A stretch of DNA of 55,375 bases from DATJJW01 sp035491935 (GTDB lineage Bacteria > Pseudomonadota > Alphaproteobacteria > ATCC43930 > CGMCC-115725), in contig DATJJW010000061.1 of the NCBI GenBank assembly GCA_035491935.1, positions 1 through 55,375 of the forward strand. Direction: 5' to 3'. Position numbers and translations under genes: made by a program. A model generated the notes under the pieces. The model did not search any database. It was not told the origin of the DNA and saw only the letters and a list, made by a program, of their open reading frames with translations. Positions 32,970-42,109 of this stretch are shown piece after piece. Position 1 is the stretch's first letter. Each line of letters begins with the position of its first letter.

Positions 32970-34403
32970 ATGGCATTGTCCGGAATCCAGCGCGCGGCGC
33001 CCGTCCACACTCAAAAAATCATCGATTTCATCGTCAACTCCCGCGTGGAGGATCTGTCGTCGAAGGTGCGGCGTGTCGCCCGTGAGGCGATCCTGGATTG
33101 CCTGGGCGTCGCGGTCGCCGGCGCGCTCGAACCCGCAGGCGAGATCGCCGCGGCCTATGTGCGCGACGCTGTCGGTGCCGAGCACGCCACCGTCTGGGGC
33201 CAGGGCTTCCGCACCTCGGCGCGCGATGCCGCCATGGTCAATGGCACGGCCGCCCATGCCCTCGATTATGACGACGTGACCTGGGGTCTCATCGGCCATC
33301 CCAGCGTTTCGCTGACCGCGAGCCTGTTCGCGCTGGGCGAGCAGTTCGGCAAATCCGGCCGCGACGTGCTGCACGCCTATGTCGTGGGCTTCGAGGTCAT
33401 GGCCAAGATCGGCCGGACGACCCAGCCGCTGCACTCGCTCGAAGGCAATTGGCACGCGACGATCACCATCGGCAGCTTCGGCGCTGCCGCCGCCTGCTGC
33501 AAGCTGCTGGGCCTCGATGCCGAGGCGGTCGGCAATGCGCTCGGCATGGCCTATTCGATGACCAGCGGCAACACGAGCAATTTCGGCACCATGACCAAGC
33601 CGCTGCATGCGGGGCTGGCGGCGCGCAATGGCGTCGAGGCCGCACTGCTCGCCCGCCGCGGCTTTAACGCGGTGCCGCATCCCTTCGATGGGCCGAAGAG
33701 CTTCCACAACACCTATTCGCGAGGATTGCCGGTCGATATGGCGCCGCTGGACGAGCTGGGGAAGCTTTGGGAGCTGGATGTGCGCGGCGTGGTGATCAAG
33801 CCCTATCCCTGCTGCGTCTCGGGCCATACCAGCATCGATGCGGCGCTCCGGCTGCGGCAGGAGGATGGCGCGCGTCCCGACGATATCGCCGGCATCGAGT
33901 TGGGCGTCACCAAATACACTTACGACAAGCTGTCCTACCATCGGCCGGTAACAGGGTTGGAAGGCAAGTTCTCGGCGCATTACGCGGTCGCCCGCGCCAT
34001 CACCGATGGCCAACTGGGCCTGGCGACCTTCACCGACCCCGCCGTGCGCGACGCTCAGATCGTCGAGCTGGTCGCCCGCATCCGCATGGCGGTCGATGAC
34101 GAGATCGAGCGTGCCTGGAAGATCGGCAGCCGTCCGGTCAAGCTCAAGGCGACCTTCACCGACGGCCGGATCGTGGAGAAGGTGGTCGAGATATCCAAGG
34201 GCAATCCCGAAGTGCCGCTGACCGAGGCGGAGCTGCTGGCGAAGTTCCGCGACTGCACCGGGCTCGTGCTCAGTCAGGCCGCTGTCGAACGTCTGGTCAC
34301 CGCCCTCACCAATATCGAGGATGTGCCGGACGTCTCGCTCATCACCGACCTGCTGGCCGGTGCCGAGACGCCGGTGCGCCACGAAGCCGGCGCCGCCGTC
34401 TAG
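32970..34403 (+). CDS. MmgE/PrpD family protein (paralogue 5)
   Basis: This 477-residue protein carries VNGTAAHALDYDDVTWGLIGHPSVSL, NFGTMTKPLHAGLAARNG and VRGVVIKPYPCCVSGHTSID. It is the close duplicate of paralogue 4 (28830-30218), but its putative substrate loop reads CCVSGHTS where the other has CGVALHPA. AAGGAG at 32957-32962 precedes the ATG. The palindrome at 32929 suggests control by the same regulator. An MFS transporter gene follows 157 bases downstream on the same strand. Confidence 0.88.
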   Translation: MALSGIQRAAPVHTQKIIDFIVNSRVEDLSSKVRRVAREAILDCLGVAVAGALEPAGEIAAAYVRDAVGAEHATVWGQGFRTSARDAAMVNGTAAHALDYDDVTWGLIGHPSVSLTASLFALGEQFGKSGRDVLHAYVVGFEVMAKIGRTTQPLHSLEGNWHATITIGSFGAAAACCKLLGLDAEAVGNALGMAYSMTSGNTSNFGTMTKPLHAGLAARNGVEAALLARRGFNAVPHPFDGPKSFHNTYSRGLPVDMAPLDELGKLWELDVRGVVIKPYPCCVSGHTSIDAALRLRQEDGARPDDIAGIELGVTKYTYDKLSYHRPVTGLEGKFSAHYAVARAITDGQLGLATFTDPAVRDAQIVELVARIRMAVDDEIERAWKIGSRPVKLKATFTDGRIVEKVVEISKGNPEVPLTEAELLAKFRDCTGLVLSQAAVERLVTALTNIEDVPDVSLITDLLAGAETPVRHEAGAAV

Positions 34404-34560
34404 CGGCCACCCAGCGAAGGAGACGGGCACCCTCATCCACATCTCGCCGCCGCGCATCCCTTCGGGCCGCGCGGCGGATGACATGCCGAAGCCGTCGAAG
34501 AAGCGGCCGGCGGAAACGCATTTTCCCGGAAGAACGATAAAAACGTCAGGGAGCGGGCAT

Positions 34561-35856
34561 ATGTCTGGATTGAGCGAGAGCGTCGGCTTGCGCAACCGTT
34601 GGGTACGCATCCTCGGCGTTGCCTTCGTCATGCACATCATCGCCTTCATCGATCGCAACAACGTGGCGATGGCGATCCCCGCCATGCGGCAGAGCCTGGG
34701 GCTGAGCGCCGCATCGATCGGCGTCGCCGGCGGTTCGCTCTACATCTCCTATATCGTGATGCAGGTGCCCGCAGGCCGGCTGGCCGAAACCTGGAGCGCC
34801 AAGAAGATCATCCTGATCTCGGCCATCCTCTGGGGCCTCATCTCGCTCTCGACCGCCTTCGTGCATAGCGAGACCGAATTGCTGGTCAACCGTCTACTGA
34901 TGGGCCTGGTCGAAGGCGGTGAGACGATCACGCTCATCGTCCTGGTGCGTCACTGGTTCGTGCGGGAGGAGCGTGCCCGGGCCCTGATGGTCATCCTGAT
35001 CAGCGTGCCGCTGTCCTCGGTCATCTCGAACGTGATCTCGGGCGTCATCCTCTCGCATTTCGACTGGCATTGGATGTTCGTTCTCGAGGCGATTCCGGCC
35101 CTGGGCTGGGCGGCGGTCTGGCAGCTCGCGGTTTCCGACCATCCGGGCGAGGCGCGCTGGCTGCCTGGGGACCTCAAGGTCCGTCTGCAGGAGCAACTCG
35201 CCGACGAAGCCAGGGCGGTCAAGCCGCTGCCCGGCCATTGGACCCACGCCTTATGGCAGCCCGCCGTCATCCTGCTCGCGCTCGGCAATCTGTGCTTCCT
35301 GACCGGCAATCTCGGCATCGTGCTGTGGCTGCCCAGCGTGTTGCGCGAGACGGGCTTGTCCATCGGCATGGTCGGCGTGCTGAGCTCGCTTACCTATGTC
35401 GGCGGCGCGCTCTCCATGGTGTTCTTCTCCATGACGTCCGACCGCATGCAGGAGCGCAAATGGCATACGGTCGTCCTCTGCCTCGGCGGCGGTTGCTTCC
35501 TTGCCCTGATCCCGATTTCGGGCACCGGCTCGGTCACGCTGACGGTGCTCTGCTTTGCCGCGGTCAATGCCCTGGTCTATGCCCGCTACTCCATCTTCTG
35601 GGCGATGCCGTCGGAGATCCTGCCGGCCAGCGTCGTCGGCGTCGGCCTCGGGCTGATCAATGGCGTGGGTGCCCTGGGTGGGTTCATCGGCCCGTCCTTG
35701 TTCGGCTATCTGCGCACGCATAGCCATGGCTATGAAAGCGCGCTGTTTGCCGCGTCGGCCGCACTCATGCTGTCCGGGCTCGTGACCATCCCCATCCCCA
35801 GGGCCCCGGCCAGATCGACCAAGGACCAGGATGCCCGGTCGACGCGCGTGGCATAG
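34561..35856 (+). CDS. MFS transporter, organic-anion type
   Basis: This is a 431-residue protein with about 12 membrane segments. The N-terminal signature HIIAFIDRNNVAMAIPAMRQSLGL and GLVEGGETITLIVLVRHWF resemble the ACS group of the major facilitator superfamily. It is a distinct subtype from the MFS protein at 20376 and probably serves paralogue 5. Start at 34561 is selected for AGGGAG and because the upstream in-frame extension lacks similarity and codes for low-complexity residues. A hairpin terminator follows. Confidence 0.87.
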   Translation: MSGLSESVGLRNRWVRILGVAFVMHIIAFIDRNNVAMAIPAMRQSLGLSAASIGVAGGSLYISYIVMQVPAGRLAETWSAKKIILISAILWGLISLSTAFVHSETELLVNRLLMGLVEGGETITLIVLVRHWFVREERARALMVILISVPLSSVISNVISGVILSHFDWHWMFVLEAIPALGWAAVWQLAVSDHPGEARWLPGDLKVRLQEQLADEARAVKPLPGHWTHALWQPAVILLALGNLCFLTGNLGIVLWLPSVLRETGLSIGMVGVLSSLTYVGGALSMVFFSMTSDRMQERKWHTVVLCLGGGCFLALIPISGTGSVTLTVLCFAAVNALVYARYSIFWAMPSEILPASVVGVGLGLINGVGALGGFIGPSLFGYLRTHSHGYESALFAASAALMLSGLVTIPIPRAPARSTKDQDARSTRVA

Positions 35857-35867
35857 GGCATGGGATC

Positions 35868-35894
35868 AGCCGCCTCCCTATGTGGAAGGCGGCT
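35868..35894 (+). terminator. Terminator-like hairpin after the MFS gene
   Basis: AGCCGCCT (35868-35875) and AGGCGGCT (35887-35894) form an 8-bp stem with an 11-base loop, 12 bases after the MFS stop, with a short CTTTT run (35904-35908) downstream. It also lies just beyond the end of the minus-strand fragment at 35899. Confidence 0.6.
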
Positions 35895-35898
35895 TCGC

Positions 35899-36009
35899 TC
35901 ATGCTTTTGGTTCCTGGATGAACTCGAGCGTCACCCCGGCCGGTCCGCGTACATAGCTCAGGCGCACGCCGTTCCGCTCGCCACCTTGTCGATGGCGGGC
36001 CGAAATCAT
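35899..36009 (-). pseudogene. Truncated VOC/glyoxalase-family C-terminal fragment
   Basis: This 36-codon minus-strand frame has its ATG overlapping the stop of the ABC ATPase gene (ATGA). It encodes GERNGVRLSYVRGPAGVTL followed by EFIQEPKA, which resembles the last ~25 residues of vicinal-oxygen-chelate proteins such as lactoylglutathione lyases. The remaining ~100 residues of such a domain are missing. It is probably what is left after a deletion that joined the transporter operon to this gene's 3' end. Confidence 0.55.
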
Positions 36010-36815
36010 TCCTTGGCGGGAACGATATAATTGGGGCGATCCAGGAATTTGCCCAGGAAGCGCCGCGTCCGTTCCTCTTGCGGCGCCGAGAAGAGGGCTG
36101 CCGATTCTCCCTGTTCGACGATCGCGCCACCATCGATGAAGATCGTCCGATCGGCGACCTCGCGGGCGAAATTCATCTCATGGGTCACGATGACCATGGT
36201 GTGATGCTCGCGCGCCAGGTCACGGATCACCGCCAGCACCTCGCCGACCAATTCCGGATCGAGTGCCGAGGTGGGTTCGTCGAACAGGATCACCTCCGGC
36301 TCCATAGCCAGCGCACGGGCGATCGCCGCACGCTGCTGCTGACCACCGGAGAGGCGCTGGGGATAGGCATCCGCCTGCTCCTCCAGGCCAACCCGCGCCA
36401 GCAGTGCCCGGCCGCGCGCCAAGGCGTCACGTCGCGTCAGCCGCTTCACCACCATCAGCCCCTCGATGACGTTCTCGAGTGCCGTGCGATGCGGGAAGAG
36501 GTTGAAGTTCTGGAAGACGAATCCCACCCGCATCCGAAGGGCGCGCAGGACCGGCCTTTGCCGGGCGAGCGGCAGCGTGCCGTCGATGGTCACGTCGCCG
36601 ACCCGGATGGTGCCGCCATTCGCCGCCTCCAACCCGTCAAGGCAACGGAGCAACGTCGTCTTGCCCGATCCGGACGGCCCGATCACCGCCACGACTTCGC
36701 CCCGCGCCACCATCAGGTCGATGCCGCGCAGGATCTCGGTCTGGCCGAACCGCTTGACCAGACCGCGGACCTCGATCATCGGCGAAGGGGAAGCAACGTC
36801 AGCGTCGAACGACAT
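36006..36815 (-). CDS. Polar amino-acid ABC transporter ATP-binding protein
   Basis: This 269-residue protein has Walker A GPSGSGKTT, Q-loop FVFQNFNLFPH, signature LSGGQQQR, Walker B VILFDEPTSALDPE and the H-loop VTHEMNFA, all typical of the GlnQ/HisP group. It overlaps the permease gene by 17 bases if translation starts at 36815; ATG 36779 is an alternative start close to the conserved domain. With the permease and the binding protein it makes a complete importer attached to the 3' end of the methylcitrate operon. Confidence 0.93.
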   Translation of the reverse strand: MSFDADVASPSPMIEVRGLVKRFGQTEILRGIDLMVARGEVVAVIGPSGSGKTTLLRCLDGLEAANGGTIRVGDVTIDGTLPLARQRPVLRALRMRVGFVFQNFNLFPHRTALENVIEGLMVVKRLTRRDALARGRALLARVGLEEQADAYPQRLSGGQQQRAAIARALAMEPEVILFDEPTSALDPELVGEVLAVIRDLAREHHTMVIVTHEMNFAREVADRTIFIDGGAIVEQGESAALFSAPQEERTRRFLGKFLDRPNYIVPAKE

Positions 36816-37464
36816 GCCGGTTCGCCTGGCGTTCGAGGGCCGATTGGAGCGCGGCCAGCAGACTGGACAAGACCCAGTAGATCAGCGCGGCCGCGATATA
36901 CATGGCGAAGATTTCGAAGGTACGCGCGGTGATGAGCTGCGCCTCGCGAAACAGTTCCGGCACCTGGATCGTGGCGGCGAGCGAGGTGTCCTTGACCAAG
37001 GCGATGAAGCTGTTCGCGAGCGGCGGCAGCGCGGTCCGCGATGCCTGCGGCAGGATCACGCGGCGCAGGGTCTGAGACCAACTCATGCCGATGACGGCTG
37101 CCGCTTCCCACTGCCCGCGATCCACCGCACCGATGGCGCCGCGCAGAACCTCCGAATTATAGCCGGCGACGCTCAAGGTGAAGCCGATCAGGGCTGAGGG
37201 GATCGGCGACAAGGTCACGCCGAACTCCGGCAGGCCGTAATAGATGATGAAGAGCTGGACCAGGAGCGGCGTGCCGCGGATGAACGAGACGTAGATCCGC
37301 GCCGGCAGGACAAGCGCCCGGATATCCGACAGCCGCGCCAGGGCAATGAAGAAGCCGAGGATAAGGCCCAGCGCCATGGCACCGACGCTGAGCCCGATGG
37401 TGTAAAGGGCGCCTCGGAGCAGAAAGGGCGCGGACTGCCATATCAGTGCGATTTCCGCGTCCAT
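36799..37464 (-). CDS. Polar amino-acid ABC transporter permease
   Basis: This is a 221-residue inner-membrane protein of the HisM/GlnP type with about five membrane segments. RGTPLLVQLFIIYYGLPEFG and the EAA loop (EAAAVIGMSWSQTLRRVILPQASRTALPPLANSF) are characteristic. As only one permease is present it probably acts as a homodimer. It lies 13 bases behind the binding-protein gene. Confidence 0.92.
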   Translation of the reverse strand: MDAEIALIWQSAPFLLRGALYTIGLSVGAMALGLILGFFIALARLSDIRALVLPARIYVSFIRGTPLLVQLFIIYYGLPEFGVTLSPIPSALIGFTLSVAGYNSEVLRGAIGAVDRGQWEAAAVIGMSWSQTLRRVILPQASRTALPPLANSFIALVKDTSLAATIQVPELFREAQLITARTFEIFAMYIAAALIYWVLSSLLAALQSALERQANRHVVRR

Positions 37465-37477
37465 GCGCCAAGCTGCC

Positions 37478-38287
37478 TCAGTGCGTCACGTCGATGCCGA
37501 ACCACTTGACGGAGATCTTCGTCAACGTGCCGTCCGCGCGCAGCGCCTCGATGGCTTTGTCGATCGCCGCCTTGAAACCGGCGTTCTTGCGCAACGCCAC
37601 GCCGGATTCCTGCTGATCGAAAGGGGCGCCCGCCGGGGCGAAGGGACCGCCCGATTTCTTGATGAAATCGGCCGCGACCAGCCGGTCGTTCAACGCGGCA
37701 TCGATCCGGCCGGCGCGGAGATCCTGGTATTTGCTGGGGTCGTCATCATAGGTGCGCACCTCGGCCGTGGGCACATGGGTGTGCAGCCATTGCTCGTAAT
37801 TGGTGCCGAGCCCGACACCGACACGCGCATGAGCGAGCTTCTCGGGCGTATCGAACTTCTTCACATTGCTCTTCAAGGTGATGATCTGGCTGCCCGAGAT
37901 GGTATAGGGCACCGAGAAGTCGAATATCTTCTGACGCGCGGGCGTGATGGTCACCTGGTTGATGACCACGTCGAGACGGCCGTCGGTCAGCGCCGCCAGC
38001 ATGCCATCCCACTTGGTCGGCTTGAAGTCAGGCTTCAGGCCCAGCTTTGCGGTGAGCGCCTTGGCGAAATCGATCTCGAAACCGACCAGGTGACCGGATT
38101 CGTCCTGGTAGTTGAAGGGCGGATATGTGCCTTCGACGCCAATGACGAGCGTACCCCGCGTGGCGATCGCGGAGGGTACGCCGGGATCGGCGGCCAAGGC
38201 CGTGCTGCTTGCACCGGCCAGGACACCCCATCCGACGACCGCCAAGGCCATGGCGCCGAAGAAACGACGGGAGAAGCTGTTGCACAT
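37478..38287 (-). CDS. Polar amino-acid ABC transporter substrate-binding protein
   Basis: This 269-residue protein has a signal peptide (SRRFFGAMALAVVGWGVLAGASSTALA, cleavage near residue 32) and a family 3 periplasmic-binding domain: TRGTLVIGVEGTYPPFNYQDE, LVGFEIDFAKALTAKLGL and the Arg/Asp-binding region VVINQVTITPARQ. Cystine-, glutamine- or arginine-type ligands are usual, but the methylcitrate operon context leaves the substrate open. GGAGGCGG precedes the ATG. It follows prpB by 133 bases. Confidence 0.9.
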   Translation of the reverse strand: MCNSFSRRFFGAMALAVVGWGVLAGASSTALAADPGVPSAIATRGTLVIGVEGTYPPFNYQDESGHLVGFEIDFAKALTAKLGLKPDFKPTKWDGMLAALTDGRLDVVINQVTITPARQKIFDFSVPYTISGSQIITLKSNVKKFDTPEKLAHARVGVGLGTNYEQWLHTHVPTAEVRTYDDDPSKYQDLRAGRIDAALNDRLVAADFIKKSGGPFAPAGAPFDQQESGVALRKNAGFKAAIDKAIEALRADGTLTKISVKWFGIDVTH

Positions 38288-38420
38288 GACCGCCTCCTTA
38301 TTGTTGCGACGCCTTCCGTCAGATGAGCTTCACCTGAGGCTGAGACAAGGCGACGGGCCACAGATCGAGCGGGGTGGCCCCCCATTGAGAAGACCGCGAC
38401 CGCGTCGCACGGCCCATCCT

Positions 38421-39335
38421 TCATTGCGGCATCGCGGTCGGGATGATCGTCTTGACGATGGAAGCATCCAGCGCTTCGTAAGCGCTATAGTCGATGGTCG
38501 CGTAGAGTTCGGCCCTTGTTTGCATGCGGTCGACCATGTTGTGCGTACCGCCATCCCGGCGGATCGCGGCATAGAGTTCCTCCTGCGCCTTGTTGGCGAC
38601 GCGCAAGGAACTCACCGGCCAGATCACCATGCGGTAGCCCATCGCCTCGAACTCGCTCGCGGAAAAGAACGGCGTGCGGCCGAATTCGGTCATATTGGCG
38701 AGGAGGGGGGCGTCGACCCGACTGGCGAATTCCCGAAACATCTCCGCATTCGTCAAGGCCTCGGGGAAAATCGCGTCGGCGCCGGCCTGGAGATAGAGCT
38801 TGGCACGGGCGACGGCGCCGTCCATCCCTTCGCTCGCTGCCGCATCCGTACGGGCCACGATATAGAGATGCCGCCGGGCCTTGCGTGCCGCCGCGATCTT
38901 GGTCGCCATATCGTGCGCATCGGCCAGCTTCTTGTCGTTCAGATGCCCGCATTTTTTCGGCAGAAGCTGATCTTCGATATGGACGGCGCCGGCGCCCGCA
39001 TCCTCGAACGCCCGGACCATATGCATCACGTTCAAGGTCTCGCCGTATCCCGTGTCGCCATCCACGAGAACCGGCAGGCCCGATGCGCGCGCCAATTGCC
39101 GAATGAAAAAGCACACCTCATCCACGGTGATCACGCCGAGATCCGGCAGCCCCATGCTGGCGGTCATCGCGGCGCCCGAAAGATAGAGCGCCTCGAACCC
39201 TGCCGCTCGCGCCTGCAGCGCCGCCTGGCCGTTGTGCGCGCCGGGCAATTGGAGAATGCCGCCGCGTTCGATCAGAGCGCGGAACCGGACGCCGGCCGCC
39301 TCCGCGGGGAGCTCTTCGGCAACAAGGTAAGTCAT
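38421..39335 (-). CDS. prpB: 2-methylisocitrate lyase
   Basis: This 304-residue member of the isocitrate lyase/PEP mutase superfamily has the PrpB catalytic signature KKCGHLNDKKLA with its Cys, the metal-binding VDGDTGYGE, IEDQ and RTDA. It splits 2-methylisocitrate into pyruvate and succinate in propionate oxidation. It follows prpC by 13 bases in a prpD-prpC-prpB order, which supports the assignment over other lyases of the superfamily. Confidence 0.92.
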   Translation of the reverse strand: MTYLVAEELPAEAAGVRFRALIERGGILQLPGAHNGQAALQARAAGFEALYLSGAAMTASMGLPDLGVITVDEVCFFIRQLARASGLPVLVDGDTGYGETLNVMHMVRAFEDAGAGAVHIEDQLLPKKCGHLNDKKLADAHDMATKIAAARKARRHLYIVARTDAAASEGMDGAVARAKLYLQAGADAIFPEALTNAEMFREFASRVDAPLLANMTEFGRTPFFSASEFEAMGYRMVIWPVSSLRVANKAQEELYAAIRRDGGTHNMVDRMQTRAELYATIDYSAYEALDASIVKTIIPTAMPQ

Positions 39336-39348
39336 GGGCAGACTCCTC

Positions 39349-40500
39349 TCAGGCGCGCTGTGACAGAGGCACGAATGTACGATTTTCCGGGCCGATGTAG
39401 TTGGCGTTCGGGCGGATGATCTTGCCGTCGATCCGTTGCTCGATGATGTGGGCGCTCCAGCCGGAGGTGCGCGAGATGATGAACAGCGGGGTGAACATCG
39501 CCGTCGGCACGCCCATCGCGTGGTAGGAGGCGGCGCTGAACCAATCCAGATTGGCGAACATCCGCTTCGTCTCCGCCATCACCGCCTCGATGCGGTCCGC
39601 GATCAGGAACATCCTGGAATCGCCGGCTTCCTGGGAAAGCTGTTGGGCGACACGCTTGATGACGGCATTGCGCGGATCGGCGGAAGTATACACCGGGTGG
39701 CCGAAACCGATGACGACTTCCTTCGCCTCGACGCGCCGGCGGATGTCCGCTTCCGCTTCGTCCGGGGTGGCGTATCGGTTCTGCACTTCAAAGGAAAATT
39801 CGTTCGCGCCGCCATGCTTCGGTCCGCGCAGCGCGCCGATGCCGGCGGTGATCGCGGAGTAGATATCCGACCCCGTGCCGGCAACGACCCGGCAGGTGAA
39901 TGTCGAGGCGTTGAACTCATGCTCAGCATAAAGGATCAGCGAGGTATGCATCGCCCGGACCCAGGATGGGCTTGGCGGCCGTCCGTGCAGCAGGTGCAGG
40001 AAGTGGCCGCCGATGCTGTCATCCTCGGTCTCCACGTCGATACGCTTGCCGTTCTGGCTGTAGTGATACCAATAGAGCAGCATCGAGCCGAGGCTCGCCA
40101 TGAGCCGGTCCGCGATGTCACGCGCGCCTGGCGGGTTGTGGTCGTCCTTTTCCGGCAGCACCGATCCCAGCATGGATGTCGCGGTGCGCATGACGTCCAT
40201 CGGATGTGCGGCGGCGGGGATGGTTTCCAGCATCGATTTCACGATGGCGGGGATGCCGCGCCATGATTTCAGCTTTGCCGTGTAGGCCGTGAGCTCCGAG
40301 GTCGTCGGCAAGGTGCCGTGGATGAGGAGATGCGCGATCTCCTCGAATTCGCAGGTTTCGGCGACGTCGAGAATGTCATAGCCGCGGTAATGCAGATCAT
40401 TGCCGGTACGCCCGACCGAGCAAAGTGCCGTATTGCCGGCAACGACACCGGACAACGCCACGGATTTCTTTGGTTTGGGCTGCGTCGTGATCTCGTTCAT
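39349..40500 (-). CDS. prpC: 2-methylcitrate synthase (citrate synthase family)
   Basis: This 383-residue enzyme carries the citrate-synthase active-site stretches GPKHGGANEF and GFGHPVYTSADPR and the N-terminal GRTGNDLHYRGYDILD typical of short (type II-like) methylcitrate synthases. It condenses propionyl-CoA with oxaloacetate. Start at 40500 follows GGAGGGAACG; a longer open frame upstream has no similarity. It lies between prpD and prpB with 14 and 13 base spacers, one operon. Confidence 0.92.
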   Translation of the reverse strand: MNEITTQPKPKKSVALSGVVAGNTALCSVGRTGNDLHYRGYDILDVAETCEFEEIAHLLIHGTLPTTSELTAYTAKLKSWRGIPAIVKSMLETIPAAAHPMDVMRTATSMLGSVLPEKDDHNPPGARDIADRLMASLGSMLLYWYHYSQNGKRIDVETEDDSIGGHFLHLLHGRPPSPSWVRAMHTSLILYAEHEFNASTFTCRVVAGTGSDIYSAITAGIGALRGPKHGGANEFSFEVQNRYATPDEAEADIRRRVEAKEVVIGFGHPVYTSADPRNAVIKRVAQQLSQEAGDSRMFLIADRIEAVMAETKRMFANLDWFSAASYHAMGVPTAMFTPLFIISRTSGWSAHIIEQRIDGKIIRPNANYIGPENRTFVPLSQRA

Positions 40501-40514
40501 GATCGTTCCCTCCG

Positions 40515-42029
40515 TTAGATTCGCCAGCCGAAAATGCCGCGGCTCTCGCTCTCTGCCAGTTTCCCCGGCGGTAGCGCGATCGTCAGGCCGGCAAGCTCCT
40601 CGGGTTTCAGCGTCGGCAGGTTCTGGACGAGGTCCAGGAAGCGCGACGCCTCGCGAGGATCGAGGATCCCCTCGGTCAAGGCATTGAATTTCCGGATATA
40701 GTCGGGGCGGGTCCACGGGGTGGCGCCGAGCGTGTGCGCATTGGCGACGGCGAGCTCGTCGGCAATGACCTCGCCGTTCTTCAGGCTGATAACGATGCGC
40801 CCACCGAACGCCTTCACGTCGGGATCTTCCGAATGGTAGCGCTCCGTCCATTTCGGGACTTCGACGGTGCGGATCTTCCGCCAGAGGGCCACCGTGTCGG
40901 GCCGCTGCGCGCGCTCGGGCAGATAGCTGCGTATGTGATGCCAACTGCCGTCCTGCAAGGCGACGGCGACGATGTACATGATCGAGTGATCCAACGTTTC
41001 CCGCGAGGCCGCCGGATCGAATTTCTGTGGATCGTTGGAGCCGGTGCCGATGACGTAATGCGTGTGGTGGCTGGTTTCGATCAGCACGTCCGCGACGTCG
41101 CCCCAATTGCTGACGCGCTGGCCCATGCGGAAGGCAAGGTCGATCAGTGCCTGGCTCTGATATTCCGCCGAATGCTCCTTCGTATAGGTGTCCAGAATCG
41201 CCCGCTTGGGCTCGCCCGGCCGTGGCAGCGGTACCCGGTACAGCGCGTCCTTGCCATCGAGCATCCAGGCGATGACGCTGTCTTCGCCCTCATAGATCGG
41301 GCTCGGCGCGCCTTCGCCCAGCATCGCACGGTCGACGGCCTCGATGGCGAGCTTCCCGGCATGCGACGGTGCGAAGGCCTTCCACGAGCTGATTTCGCCC
41401 TTGCGGCTTTGCCTTGTGGCGGTCGTCACATGCAAGGCCTGCTGCACGGCTTGATAGATCGTTTCCGGCGCAAGCCGGAGCAGCGTGCCGATACCCGCGG
41501 CGACGGACGGGCCGAGATGGGCGACGTGGTCGATCTTGTGCTTGTGCAGGCAGATGGCGCGGACGAGGTTGACCTGGATTTCGTAGCCGGTCGCGATGCC
41601 CAGGATCAAATCGGCGCCGCTGCGACCCGATTGCTGGGCGGTTGCCAGGATGGGCGGAATATTGTCGCCGGGATGGCTGTAGTCGGCGGCGAGGAAAGTA
41701 TCGTGGTAGTCGAGCTCGCGGACTGCCGTTCCGTTCGCCCAGGCTGCCCATTCGGCATGCACCCGTACATCCGGGCCCAGGCCGAACACGGTCGCCCCGC
41801 CCGGTCGAGGATGATTCAGCGCCTGAGTGCGTGCCGAGGTGACGGGATGGCGGTTTATGGCGGCGATCGCCACCGAGGCATTGTCGATGATGCGATTGAT
41901 GATCATTTCCACGACCACCGGCAATATTGGCCCGGGGGTGGCGGCGATCTCGGCGATCTTCCAGGCGAGCTGCTCGCTACGTGCCAACCGATCTTTTTCC
42001 GGGTGAACCCTCACTTCATGTTGGATCAT
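40515..42029 (-). CDS. prpD: 2-methylcitrate dehydratase
   Basis: This is a 504-residue true PrpD, longer than the five other MmgE/PrpD proteins here and divergent from them. Characteristic parts are ANGTAVRELDYHDTFLAADYSHPGDNIPPILA, HKHKIDHVAHLGPSVAAGIGTLL and TRQSRKGEISSWKAFAPSHAGK. It dehydrates 2-methylcitrate to 2-methyl-cis-aconitate. It is the first gene of prpDCB. No prpR or prpE-type gene is found beside it, so regulation may be from elsewhere. Confidence 0.93.
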   Translation of the reverse strand: MIQHEVRVHPEKDRLARSEQLAWKIAEIAATPGPILPVVVEMIINRIIDNASVAIAAINRHPVTSARTQALNHPRPGGATVFGLGPDVRVHAEWAAWANGTAVRELDYHDTFLAADYSHPGDNIPPILATAQQSGRSGADLILGIATGYEIQVNLVRAICLHKHKIDHVAHLGPSVAAGIGTLLRLAPETIYQAVQQALHVTTATRQSRKGEISSWKAFAPSHAGKLAIEAVDRAMLGEGAPSPIYEGEDSVIAWMLDGKDALYRVPLPRPGEPKRAILDTYTKEHSAEYQSQALIDLAFRMGQRVSNWGDVADVLIETSHHTHYVIGTGSNDPQKFDPAASRETLDHSIMYIVAVALQDGSWHHIRSYLPERAQRPDTVALWRKIRTVEVPKWTERYHSEDPDVKAFGGRIVISLKNGEVIADELAVANAHTLGATPWTRPDYIRKFNALTEGILDPREASRFLDLVQNLPTLKPEELAGLTIALPPGKLAESESRGIFGWRI

Positions 42030-42109
42030 GGTCGAATGCCTCCGCTGTTGTCAGATTTGTTCATGTCTTATTGCCCCGGGCCCTCGGGGGTAGCAGCCGA
42101 TCCCGTCGG

